Part shown: positions 1 through 5,339 of the stretch, in pieces
Numbering within the stretch: the first letter of the stretch is position 1
Layout: every line of letters starts with the position of its first letter
Assembly: GCA_902783765.1 (NCBI GenBank)
Contig: CACZSB010000009.1
Coordinates: forward strand, 1 to 6,295
Length of the DNA stretch: 6,295 nt
Direction: 5' to 3'
From: an uncultured Lachnospiraceae bacterium
GTDB taxonomy: Bacteria > Bacillota > Clostridia > Lachnospirales > Lachnospiraceae
The notes under the pieces: generated by a model
Database searches by the model: none
The model's input: only the letters and a program-made list of their open reading frames with translations
What the model was told of the DNA's origin: nothing
Position numbers and translations under genes: made by a program

Positions 1-318
1 CAGGTTCTTCATGCCTTCGTTTACCATGGCCTGGGCCAGTACGGTGGCGGTGGTGGTGCCGTCGCCGGCCACATCATTGGTCTTGGAGGCCACTTCCTTA
101 ATCAGCTGGGCGCCCATATTTTCATAAGGATCCTTCAGCTCGATTTCCTTGGCGATGGTCACGCCGTCGTTGGTAATCAGGGGGGAGCCGTAGGCCTTAT
201 CCAGCACCACGTTCCGGCCCTTGGGGCCCAGGGTGACCCGAACGGTATCCGCCAGGGTATTTACGCCAGTTTCCAATGCTTTACGGGCTTCCGCCCCGAA
301 TTTGATTTCCTTTGCCAT
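1..318 (-). CDS. groL: GroEL 60 kDa chaperonin, N-terminal 106 residues (cut by window edge)
   Basis: This is the ATP-driven cytosolic chaperonin that folds proteins inside a double-ring cage capped by GroES. Only the N-terminal equatorial part is present, and the gene runs off the left edge. The protein starts MAKEIKFGAEARKAL, as is standard for GroEL. The nucleotide-binding motif VTLGPKGRNVVLD lies at residues 28-40, the catalytic-region Asp at 51 (TNDGVT), and the ATP-binding AGDGTTTATVLA at 84-95. These positions are one residue short of the E. coli numbering. The ATG at 316-318 is preceded by a perfect AGGAGG (325-330) with 6 bases of spacing. It follows groES by 12 bases, so the two form one operon under the CIRCE-controlled promoter at 691-718. 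Nothing appears truncated apart from the window edge. Confidence 0.98.
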   Translation of the reverse strand, partial: MAKEIKFGAEARKALETGVNTLADTVRVTLGPKGRNVVLDKAYGSPLITNDGVTIAKEIELKDPYENMGAQLIKEVASKTNDVAGDGTTTATVLAQAMVNEGMKNL

Positions 319-324
319 AATCAG

Positions 325-330
325 CCTCCT
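325..330 (-). promoter_or_regulatory. Ribosome binding site of groEL
   Basis: AGGAGG on the minus strand lies 6 bases before the groEL ATG and directly after the groES TAA. It fixes the groEL start and shows that the two genes are adjacent without overlapping. Confidence 0.9.
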
Positions 331-618
331 TTATTTTACCACCGCCAGAATGTCGCTCTGCTTGACGATGATGAACTCCTCGCCGTCCAGCTTCACTTCC
401 GTGCCGGCATATTTGCTGTAGATAACCTTGTCGCCGCTTTTCACTTCCATCTTAACGGTTTTGCCGTCCTTGTCCACGCCTCCGGGACCCACGGCGATCA
501 CCTCTGCCGTCTGGGGCTTTTCCTGGGCGCTGCCGGGCAGCACGATGCCGCCCTTGGTCACTTCTTCCGCTTCCACCTGCTTTAAGACCACTCTGTCTGC
601 TAAGGGAACCAGTTTCAT
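331..618 (-). CDS. groS: GroES 10 kDa co-chaperonin
   Basis: GroES is the heptameric lid that binds the GroEL ring and controls substrate encapsulation. The 95 residues match the usual family length of 94-97. Visible features are the N-terminal strand MKLVPLADRVVLK, the mobile loop at about residues 16-35 with the GroEL-contacting IVL tripeptide at 25-27 (GGIVLPG), and the roof hairpin around residues 39-47 (EVIAVGPGG). The C-terminal strands carry GDKVIYSKYAGTEV and EEFIIVKQSDILAV. The start has a good ribosome binding site, with GGAGGAAAT just upstream at about 620-628. It is the first gene of the groES-groEL operon. The upstream CIRCE site implies HrcA repression and heat induction, which is established for this operon in Firmicutes. 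No unusual residues were seen. Confidence 0.98.
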   Translation of the reverse strand: MKLVPLADRVVLKQVEAEEVTKGGIVLPGSAQEKPQTAEVIAVGPGGVDKDGKTVKMEVKSGDKVIYSKYAGTEVKLDGEEFIIVKQSDILAVVK

Positions 619-659
619 GATATTTCCTCCTTAATAAAATTGCTTTGGATTTTCTGTTG

Positions 660-686
660 TTAGCACTCTTGCTTCATGAGTGCCAG
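660..686 (-). promoter_or_regulatory. CIRCE operator (HrcA binding site) of groESL
   Basis: The left arm TTAGCACTC (660-668) is a perfect consensus arm. It is followed by a 9-base spacer (669-677) and the right arm GAGTGCCAG (678-686), which differs from the consensus GAGTGCTAA at two of nine positions. The 9-9-9 architecture and the place between the -10 box and groES are those of HrcA-controlled chaperonin operons. The site lies immediately downstream of the -10 (691-696), so it should cover the transcription start and the first bases of the leader. Confidence 0.93.
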
Positions 687-690
687 AGCT

Positions 691-718
691 ATTATACCCG
701 ATTTATTCCAAAATGCAA
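691..718 (-). promoter_or_regulatory. Sigma-A-type promoter of groES-groEL
   Basis: On the minus strand a perfect TATAAT (691-696) lies 16 bases downstream of TTGCAT (713-718), a weak -35. Shifting the -35 by one base to CTTGCA gives 17 bases of spacing. The expected start site falls inside the CIRCE element, consistent with direct repression by HrcA. The -10 is strong evidence and the exact -35 is less certain. Confidence 0.75.
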
Positions 719-810
719 GCCCCCTAAAAGAGATTTTTTCAGAGATATCCCATAAGGAGGATTATTCACGGAAAATTCACCTTCCACCCCTTTTAAAATG
801 AAGCAAATCG

Positions 811-819
811 TGGTAAAAT
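811..819 (+). promoter_or_regulatory. Possible extended -10 promoter of the YtxH-like gene
   Basis: TGGTAAAAT combines a TGn extension with a five-of-six -10 hexamer (TAAAAT, 814-819). The matching -35 position (791-796, TTTTAA) is poor, which extended -10 promoters tolerate. It would give a leader of about 50 bases before the ATG at 878. The call rests on the motif alone. Confidence 0.35.
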
Positions 820-862
820 CATCGAAGAAAAAAAGGAAACGCCACATATACTAAGCAAAAAA

Positions 863-868
863 AGGAGG
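863..868 (+). promoter_or_regulatory. Ribosome binding site of the YtxH-like gene
   Basis: A perfect AGGAGG lies 9 bases before the ATG at 878. It strongly supports translation of this plus-strand frame rather than the antisense open frames across the same DNA. Confidence 0.85.
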
Positions 869-877
869 CATAAAAGA

Positions 878-1312
878 ATGGCAAAGAATCATACGTTCCT
901 GGCAATGCTCACCGGCGCCGCACTGGCCGGCGGGCTGATGTACTATCTGAAAAACAGCGAGAAGCCGGCCCCCTGCGAGGGTGATGAGCTGAATCCGGAG
1001 GGAGAAAGCGGCAGCTGGCGCTCCACCTTTACCATTGACGGGGAGGACGCCTCGGAGGTGAAGGAAAAACTGGTACAGGAGACCACCAAGGCTCTGGGGA
1101 ATTTCAAGGAGGAGGCCAAGAAGCTGTCCGAGGAATTCGGCGCCAGCCTGAAGAAGACCCTGGCGGAGGTAAAGAGTGCGGTGGAGGAAGCCAAGAAAAC
1201 CGCCGCCCGCAAAGCCGAAGAAGCCTCCGAAACCGTGGAAGAGGCCCAGGAGTCCATTAAGGACACGGCGGAGGAACTGGCAGAGGAACTTAAGGAGGCG
1301 GCGAAGGAATAA
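878..1312 (+). CDS. YtxH-like small membrane-anchored helical protein
   Basis: This is a 144-residue protein. An N-terminal hydrophobic stretch (about residues 6-24, FLAMLTGAALAGGLMYYL) has the Gly/Ala-rich character of the YtxH/gas-vesicle-like family, and a polar linker follows (25-56). From about residue 57 to the end it is one long, highly charged amphipathic helix, rich in Glu, Lys and Ala with heptad-like spacing (for example EEAKKLSEEFG and ARKAEEASETVEEA), probably a coiled coil or surface-binding helix. No catalytic residues are visible. A single Cys lies at 33. The likely location is the cytoplasmic membrane with the helix exposed on one side. It is divergent from groESL, stands alone, and ends just before a strong terminator. 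YtxH-type proteins are often linked to general stress or the envelope, but the actual function here is unknown. The family call is by character rather than by strict motif. Confidence 0.8.
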   Translation: MAKNHTFLAMLTGAALAGGLMYYLKNSEKPAPCEGDELNPEGESGSWRSTFTIDGEDASEVKEKLVQETTKALGNFKEEAKKLSEEFGASLKKTLAEVKSAVEEAKKTAARKAEEASETVEEAQESIKDTAEELAEELKEAAKE

Positions 1313-1331
1313 GCCCGCCCCACACAAAAAC

Positions 1332-1358
1332 ACCGGTCTGTTTCAGCAACAGACCGGT
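1332..1358. terminator. Bidirectional rho-independent terminator between convergent genes
   Basis: A perfect 11-base-pair stem has arms ACCGGTCTGTT (1332-1342) and AACAGACCGGT (1348-1358) with a 5-base loop. A T run follows on the plus strand (1360-1364). An A run (1326-1330) provides the U tract for minus-strand transcription. It lies 19 bases after the YtxH-like stop and 23 bases after the minor pilin stop at 1382, so it ends both converging transcripts and closes the pilus operon. Confidence 0.93.
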
Positions 1359-1381
1359 ATTTTTATCTATATCAAATCATT

Positions 1382-2218
1382 TTATGGTTCTTCTTTGGAA
1401 TTCTTCTTTTTAGCGTAAACCAGAAGGCCTATCAGGCCGGCTCCGGCCACACCGAAGATGGCAAACCAGCCCGTCCAGAAGCTGTCCCCCGTATCCGGAC
1501 GGGAACCAGTAGGATGATACACCACATGAATCACCACGCTCTTGGGATCCTTCAGATCGATTTCCCAGCGGCCCACCTGGGAAAGATTGGGGGTCCAGCC
1601 CTCATAGGGCGGGGAGCTTATGGCAGAGGTATCACCGCCGCTGATCTCCCACTCTCCGTAGGTGTAGGATCCGTCAGGATTTTGGATCACGGTGCGGGTC
1701 AGAGTCACCGTCTGCACCACGGTGACGCTCACTTCCTTGCCGTCCGGGGTATATTCCGTATAGGTAATGGTACGGGTAATGGTTTTGCTTTCCTCACTCA
1801 CCACGCTGTTGCCAAAGACGATTTTGTCTTCTTTAAGGCTGGAGCCTGTCTTGCTTAGGGAAACGGTGCCCTCCAGGGTGCCGCCTGCATTCAGTTCTAT
1901 ATGGAACTGAATCAAATATTCCGTATCATCATAAATAATCGATGGATCCGTACCGGCCTGCTTAACGGTATAGGAATAATCCCCGGGTGCCGTAAAAACA
2001 AACTCCAGGGCTGCGCTGTCCACCACGGTCATGGTGGGATTGGGATAGGCCGGGGATCCGCTGCCGGGGGTGATGGATATAATGGTTTCTCCATTGACCT
2101 CCACATCGATGGAATAGCTTACGCTGTCTCCATCGGCCCGGACTGAGGTTCCGAAGGACATCAGAAGCGCCAATGCCATCAGCACCGGCCAGAGCTTTGA
2201 ACAAAGCTGCTTCATCAT
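1382..2218 (-). CDS. LPXTG-like wall-anchored minor pilin/adhesin with Muc_B2-type domain
   Basis: This is a 278-residue secreted, wall-anchored protein. It has a signal peptide (residues 1-28, cleavage near VRA|DG) and a pilin-like beta domain at about 32-138 resembling the FctA/Spy0128 fold (APGDYSYTV, YLIQFHIELN, IVFGNSV). A MucBP-associated Muc_B2-like repeat follows at about 145-235 (ITRTITYTEYTPDGKEV, QTVTLTRTV, a W-containing turn, SPPYEGWTP). The C terminus holds RPDTGD (240-245), a hydrophobic segment at about 248-268 and a Lys-rich tail, forming a sorting signal in which R replaces the usual L. In the pilin domain, Gln87 stands where such domains carry the catalytic Glu, and no Lys precedes it in the first strand, so an internal isopeptide bond is unlikely there. 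The first ATG overlaps the sortase stop (ATGA, 2215-2218). A second in-frame ATG at 2213-2215 is better spaced from AAGGAG (2223-2228) and may be the true start. The likely role is a pilus base or tip subunit, or a mucin-binding adhesin. Confidence 0.85.
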   Translation of the reverse strand: MMKQLCSKLWPVLMALALLMSFGTSVRADGDSVSYSIDVEVNGETIISITPGSGSPAYPNPTMTVVDSAALEFVFTAPGDYSYTVKQAGTDPSIIYDDTEYLIQFHIELNAGGTLEGTVSLSKTGSSLKEDKIVFGNSVVSEESKTITRTITYTEYTPDGKEVSVTVVQTVTLTRTVIQNPDGSYTYGEWEISGGDTSAISSPPYEGWTPNLSQVGRWEIDLKDPKSVVIHVVYHPTGSRPDTGDSFWTGWFAIFGVAGAGLIGLLVYAKKKNSKEEP

Positions 2219-2922
2219 GGTTCTCCTTCCTGTTCGTAGATCATAACAAATACTATGGTTCTGAGGGTACTGGTGGGACTTTTACAGGTGGACAGGGCCA
2301 CCAGGCGTCCCCCGGAGCGGGAAGGCTCCCGCAGGATGGCGGCATTTTGCCGAACCCATTGCATACGGTCTCCCTCAATTTGAGGGTTAAAGATCAGACC
2401 CTCCGAGGCGTCCGTATGGACAAAGGCTATGGTTTCCAGCTCGTAATATTTCCCAAAGGCGGTGAGCTCTCCTTTACGGTGGGCATCAAAATAGGCCTCC
2501 TCCATAAAGGCGTCCAGCACCCCGAACATATAGTTCCCGGACATGTGGTGTCCGTAAACCAGGGAATAATCGTCCGTGAAATCCGCCTTACAGCGGGAAT
2601 CCAGGAAGATGGAGCCGGAAAGGGAATAGGAACCGTAGGGGTCCTTATTCAGGTATTCGGTATTATTCTTGCCCTGCATGACAGGATAATCCACGCCGGA
2701 ATCGTAAATGGTGACCCAGGCCACACAGTCCTCGGAAAGCTCCTTAAGGATCTCCGGGTTGCCGTCCTGGGGCTTATAGACCGTAGCCTTCGCAGCGGTG
2801 GAGGAGGTATACACAAATACGGAATCGTATATGTAGTAGACCCCCACCACCAATATGAGTACGAAGATGATGTCTACGATCCTGTCAATTATACGCTCTG
2901 TATGTTTTAGGACAGAATACAT
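2215..2922 (-). CDS. srtB: Class B sortase (pilus-associated transpeptidase)
   Basis: This is a membrane-anchored cysteine transpeptidase that cleaves a sorting signal and joins the substrate to an amino group on another pilin or on peptidoglycan. It has an N-terminal signal-anchor helix at about residues 14-38 and an extracellular beta-barrel. Class B hallmarks are seen in order: VAWVTIYDSGVDYPVMQG (67-84), NTEYLNKDPYG, SGSIFLDSR, catalytic His125 in YGHHM, catalytic Cys213 in LSTC, and Arg221 in TLRTIV. The 235 residues match a normal single-domain class B enzyme. Its neighbours are a VIPTG pilin and an RPDTG protein. Pilus polymerisation by a class B-fold sortase on a (Q/V)xPTG signal is known from the S. 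pyogenes FCT locus. The start at 2922 has no visible Shine-Dalgarno, so translation may depend on the upstream gene. It is coupled to the downstream minor pilin by a 4-base overlap. Confidence 0.93.
   Translation of the reverse strand: MYSVLKHTERIIDRIVDIIFVLILVVGVYYIYDSVFVYTSSTAAKATVYKPQDGNPEILKELSEDCVAWVTIYDSGVDYPVMQGKNNTEYLNKDPYGSYSLSGSIFLDSRCKADFTDDYSLVYGHHMSGNYMFGVLDAFMEEAYFDAHRKGELTAFGKYYELETIAFVHTDASEGLIFNPQIEGDRMQWVRQNAAILREPSRSGGRLVALSTCKSPTSTLRTIVFVMIYEQEGEP
2223..2228 (-). promoter_or_regulatory. Ribosome binding site of the minor pilin
   Basis: AAGGAG lies inside the 3' end of the sortase gene. It is 4 bases from the first ATG (2216-2218) and 7 from the second (2213-2215). The 7-base distance is closer to the usual optimum, so the protein may begin at the second Met (MKQLCSKL). 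Confidence 0.7.
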
Positions 2923-2944
2923 GGTTACATAAGGTTACTTTTTT

Positions 2945-3202
2945 TCAGGACAATGCCGCCGTTTTCCCATATTCATACAGAATATCACTTGGCAAATCAA
3001 TTTCACTATTCCATACGACACAGGTTCTGCTGGCATCAATCCGGGCCTGATCAAAAAGGCCGTTAATGCGTCTTAGGTCTTCATAGGATGGAATCTCTTC
3101 CATATCCTCTTTAACATCGTACCAAACACGTTTGTTGTCATCAAAGGTAATATCCAGTATGAAATCCGGCAGAATCTTCATTTCTTTTATGCGGATCATC
3201 AT
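2945..3202 (-). CDS. DUF2442 family protein
   Basis: This is a small protein of 85 residues when started at the ATG at 3200-3202 (MMIRIKEMKILPDF). An in-frame extension to 3262 is open but has no family similarity and would overlap the upstream DUF4160 gene. GAGGAG (3207-3212) lies 4 bases from the first ATG and 7 from the second, so either may be used. The DUF2442 pattern is visible: an N-terminal strand with KILPDFILDITFDDN, the aromatic VWYDV, a helix DLRRINGLFDQARID, and a C-terminal strand TCVVWNSEIDLPSDILYEYG. It lies 17 bases after a DUF4160 gene, a common pairing. The biochemical function is not established. A toxin-antitoxin or regulatory role is inference. Its AT-rich composition contrasts with the sortase that follows. 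Confidence 0.85.
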   Translation of the reverse strand: MMIRIKEMKILPDFILDITFDDNKRVWYDVKEDMEEIPSYEDLRRINGLFDQARIDASRTCVVWNSEIDLPSDILYEYGKTAALS

Positions 3203-3219
3203 AGAACTCCTCTCTACCC

Positions 3220-3474
3220 TTACTCCAGAGGCGGAAGTGGGGTAATCTTTTGTGTATTCCACATGTCTTGAAGCTCATGCTTATACTGGAACAGCCATTC
3301 TTTAACAAGATTCACTGCCTTAGAGGGAAGATCTCCCTGAATCATTTCTCCGGTCTGGATATTGAATTCGCCCATATACTCTCCATAAAGTGCGTGAACA
3401 TGACTCGGTTCATGCTCCTTCGGTTTGAAATACATTTTTATAATGATTCCATAAAAGCGAGCTATCTCTGGCAT
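3220..3474 (-). CDS. DUF4160 family protein (second copy, paired with DUF2442)
   Basis: This 84-residue protein has the DUF4160 signature: MPEIARFYGIIIKMYF at the start, then EPSHVHALYGEYMGEF with the conserved H-x-H (HVH, residues 25-27), and a C-terminal helix with the W in VKEWLFQYKHELQDMW. An AAAGGA (3482-3487) lies 7 bases before the ATG. It follows the major pilin stop by 57 bases with no terminator visible between, so it is likely on the same transcript. The G+C is low (20 of 60 in 3421-3480, counted by hand). The function is unknown. The His pair could bind metal or be catalytic, but this is inference. A distinct DUF4160 relative sits on the other side of the pilin gene at 5340-5618. 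Confidence 0.85.
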   Translation of the reverse strand: MPEIARFYGIIIKMYFKPKEHEPSHVHALYGEYMGEFNIQTGEMIQGDLPSKAVNLVKEWLFQYKHELQDMWNTQKITPLPPLE

Positions 3475-3531
3475 TCTATCATCCTTTCCGTATTTGTATC
3501 GCAGATTATCCGTGTTCGGGCAGAGGATACC

Positions 3532-5205
3532 TTACTCCTCGTCCTCGTGACGCTTCTTGCCGAAGAGGTACAGCAGGGCGCCGCCAGCCAGGATGGTGCC
3601 GGGCACAGCCGCCACAATCACACCGGTGGGAATCACACCGCCTTTAGTATTCGTAAAGCCAGTATAGATATTCTCATACACGTTATAACGTTTGTCATTA
3701 CTTGTCAGTTTCGTGTTTCCATCTTGCTTGTAAGCTCCATCTGATTTAATGACAACTTCTTTATAATCATCCCCATCTTTGTAGTATGCACCATTGGCAT
3801 CCTCCTGATAGGTCTTTGATGTTTTTGCACCCACGGTTCCGTTTACGGGATCCATGTGTGCCTTATCACCGGTTTCAGTAACTGGCACTGTTCCGTCAGC
3901 ATCTTTGATACCTTCAGCCTTCTTGTAGTCTTCTGCTTCTTCAGCCAGTACATAAGTGACGCCATTCGGGATTCCCTTAACTACTACATATTGTCCATCG
4001 TGAAGATATACATTCCACTCAATCTTGCCATCAGCTCCAGCAATCAACTGATTGCCAGTTGTAGAAAGATCGTCATCACGCTTATTGCCTTCCTCGAATT
4101 TTGCCTGAGTATAATCAGGATTAGTGGCACCATTTGCGTGATAAGTAACTACATCGCCCGCTACAATCTCCCAGGTCAAAACCGTATTGGCTTCTAAACC
4201 ATTAAGGGTAAGGGTAAACTTAAAATATTTGTCCTTGGAACCCTGATTACCAATTACCTCTTTACCAAATTGCAGATTCTGAGTGTCATACTTGTTGATA
4301 TACTTGTCGGACTTTGTTCCAGCTTCGGCACCATTAGGCTTTAATCCCGCTTTAGCCTCACCCAATGTTTTGCCTGCACTATTCACTGCGTTGTCAGGGA
4401 TATCTTCGAATTCAACCTCATCTGTATCATTCTTCATCCATTTACTATTCGTATCATCCCATTCATAAACATCGCTGCCATCCGTCCAGGTCTCACTCTG
4501 TAAAGAAGAATAATCAGCTTTCAGACTGGGCGTTTCATTGCCCTCAAGTTTTCCTTCATACCAAACATATTCTTCCACTTTCAACTTGCCAGCATTATCA
4601 ACTACATAAACATCGATAGTTCTCCACAATCTATCCGTAGTCACACCGTAGTCATTGGTAATGGTGGTTAGAAGCTCATCACTTTCGGATAACCAATAAC
4701 GATATACACCGGGTTCAGCAAAGTAGATATCAGAGAAATCAAGTGTTATCCAATAAGGATTATTTGACGCATCTACCACGTACTTCTCTTCAGCAGTGGC
4801 CACCCCCTCTAGCAAACCATCTTGGGTCTTATCTGCTGAAGTGAACTCCAGCGTGTTTTCTTTGGGGGCCGCTGTTGTCTCTGTAGTTGTACTCACTTTA
4901 ACAGCATTGGGCTTTACACCCTTATAAACTACAGGAGTAGTGTCAGTGCCCTGGATGTAAACAGCAGGTTTATCCATTTCTGTGTTATCATCCACAGTGC
5001 TGGGGGAGGATACTGTATAAGTGTACTCAACATTAGGTACCACCGCATCCTTTTTCATGACTAAATACTTTTTAATCGTGGTTTCTCCACCCTTGGCACG
5101 ATTATCTGTTGTGCCATTATAATTGTCCGCTTTCGCGGGGGCGGCAAGGCTCAGCACCATAAACAGGGCCAGCATCATTGCCATGATTTTCGAGATCTTC
5201 TTCAT
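3532..5205 (-). CDS. Major pilin (backbone) with two isopeptide-type domains and VIPTG sorting signal
   Basis: This 557-residue secreted pilin has a signal peptide at 1-26 (cleavage near AKA|DN). A first FctA/Spy0128-like domain spans about 41-306: a strand with K45/K46 (TTIKKYLV) and VVPNVEYTYTV, EPGVYRYWLSESDE with candidate catalytic Glu174, and closing YINKY with Asn304. It carries a large acidic insertion (about 212-300). A second domain spans about 308-520: LQFGKEVIGN with Lys315, VTYVLAEEAEDY with Glu422/423, and FTNTK with Asn519. These K-E-N sets are the arrangement that forms intramolecular Lys-Asn isopeptide bonds in such pilins. The C terminus is VIPTG (524-528), a hydrophobic segment (529-548) and a KKRHEDEE tail. 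This is similar to the QVPTG and VPPTG signals used by the class B-fold pilus sortase of S. pyogenes. A good ribosome binding site (AGAGAGG, 5214-5220) lies 8 bases before the ATG. No terminator is visible downstream. Confidence 0.92.
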   Translation of the reverse strand: MKKISKIMAMMLALFMVLSLAAPAKADNYNGTTDNRAKGGETTIKKYLVMKKDAVVPNVEYTYTVSSPSTVDDNTEMDKPAVYIQGTDTTPVVYKGVKPNAVKVSTTTETTAAPKENTLEFTSADKTQDGLLEGVATAEEKYVVDASNNPYWITLDFSDIYFAEPGVYRYWLSESDELLTTITNDYGVTTDRLWRTIDVYVVDNAGKLKVEEYVWYEGKLEGNETPSLKADYSSLQSETWTDGSDVYEWDDTNSKWMKNDTDEVEFEDIPDNAVNSAGKTLGEAKAGLKPNGAEAGTKSDKYINKYDTQNLQFGKEVIGNQGSKDKYFKFTLTLNGLEANTVLTWEIVAGDVVTYHANGATNPDYTQAKFEEGNKRDDDLSTTGNQLIAGADGKIEWNVYLHDGQYVVVKGIPNGVTYVLAEEAEDYKKAEGIKDADGTVPVTETGDKAHMDPVNGTVGAKTSKTYQEDANGAYYKDGDDYKEVVIKSDGAYKQDGNTKLTSNDKRYNVYENIYTGFTNTKGGVIPTGVIVAAVPGTILAGGALLYLFGKKRHEDEE

Positions 5206-5213
5206 CTTCTTTT

Positions 5214-5220
5214 CCTCTCT
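5214..5220 (-). promoter_or_regulatory. Ribosome binding site of the major pilin
   Basis: AGAGAGG lies 8 bases before the ATG at 5203-5205. It sits within a purine-rich leader only about 20 bases long if the promoter at 5229-5257 is used. Confidence 0.75.
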
Positions 5221-5228
5221 TTGCTTTT

Positions 5229-5257
5229 TTTATAGTAACGGCCTTATGCCGTGACTA
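5229..5257 (-). promoter_or_regulatory. Likely promoter of the major pilin gene
   Basis: On the minus strand TAGTCA (5252-5257, four of six -35 matches) is separated by exactly 17 bases from TATAAA (5229-5234, five of six -10 matches). The predicted start is about 20 bases before the pilin ATG. This would let the pilin and downstream sortase genes be expressed separately from the signal peptidase and small-gene cassette upstream. Confidence 0.5.
5234..5256. promoter_or_regulatory. Imperfect palindrome across the pilin promoter (operator candidate)
   Basis: Arms AGTAACGGC (5234-5242) and GCCGTGACT (5248-5256) are complementary except at one position, around a 5-base centre. The palindrome fills the space between the -35 and -10 of the predicted pilin promoter, a typical place for a repressor or regulator site. 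It is not followed by a T run on either strand, so it is not a terminator. Confidence 0.5.
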
Positions 5258-5295
5258 ACTGGGTAATTTGTTCTCTTTGTAGCTTTTCGTAATAC

Positions 5296-5322
5296 GGATC
5301 CTTCACTACGCTCAGGATGACA
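5296..5322. repeat. Dispersed-repeat-like motif in the intergenic region
   Basis: The segment contains ATCCT (5298-5302) and AGGAT (5314-5318) around CACTACGCTC, followed by GACA. From memory, motifs of the form CCTTC...GCTCAGGATGACA recur in intergenic DNA of many bacterial genomes, including gut Clostridia. Only one copy lies in this window, so its repeat nature cannot be shown here. It sits between the DUF4160 stop and the pilin promoter. Confidence 0.4.
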
Positions 5323-5339
5323 GGGGTGCATCGTCTGCC

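Noticed and set aside
753..760. TAAGGAGG ribosome-site-like string on the plus strand
   Set aside because: No ATG, GTG or TTG lies at a usable distance downstream, so no small gene could be supported.
851..1333. Long minus-strand open frames opposite the YtxH-like gene
   Set aside because: The translation is low-complexity Leu/Gly/Phe, a mirror of Glu/Lys/Ala codons. The plus-strand gene has a perfect AGGAGG and a terminator after it.
2173..2910. Long plus-strand open frame (245 codons) opposite the sortase
   Set aside because: It is the complement of a clear class B sortase with all catalytic motifs. Its translation has no family character and no ribosome site.
3203..3262. N-terminal extension of the DUF2442 protein to 3262
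   Set aside because: It would overlap the DUF4160 gene and adds 20 residues without family similarity. The inner ATG pair has GAGGAG in front.
5234..5256. Palindrome considered as an intrinsic terminator
   Set aside because: No T run follows on either strand. The minus-strand side is an A tract leading into the pilin ribosome site.
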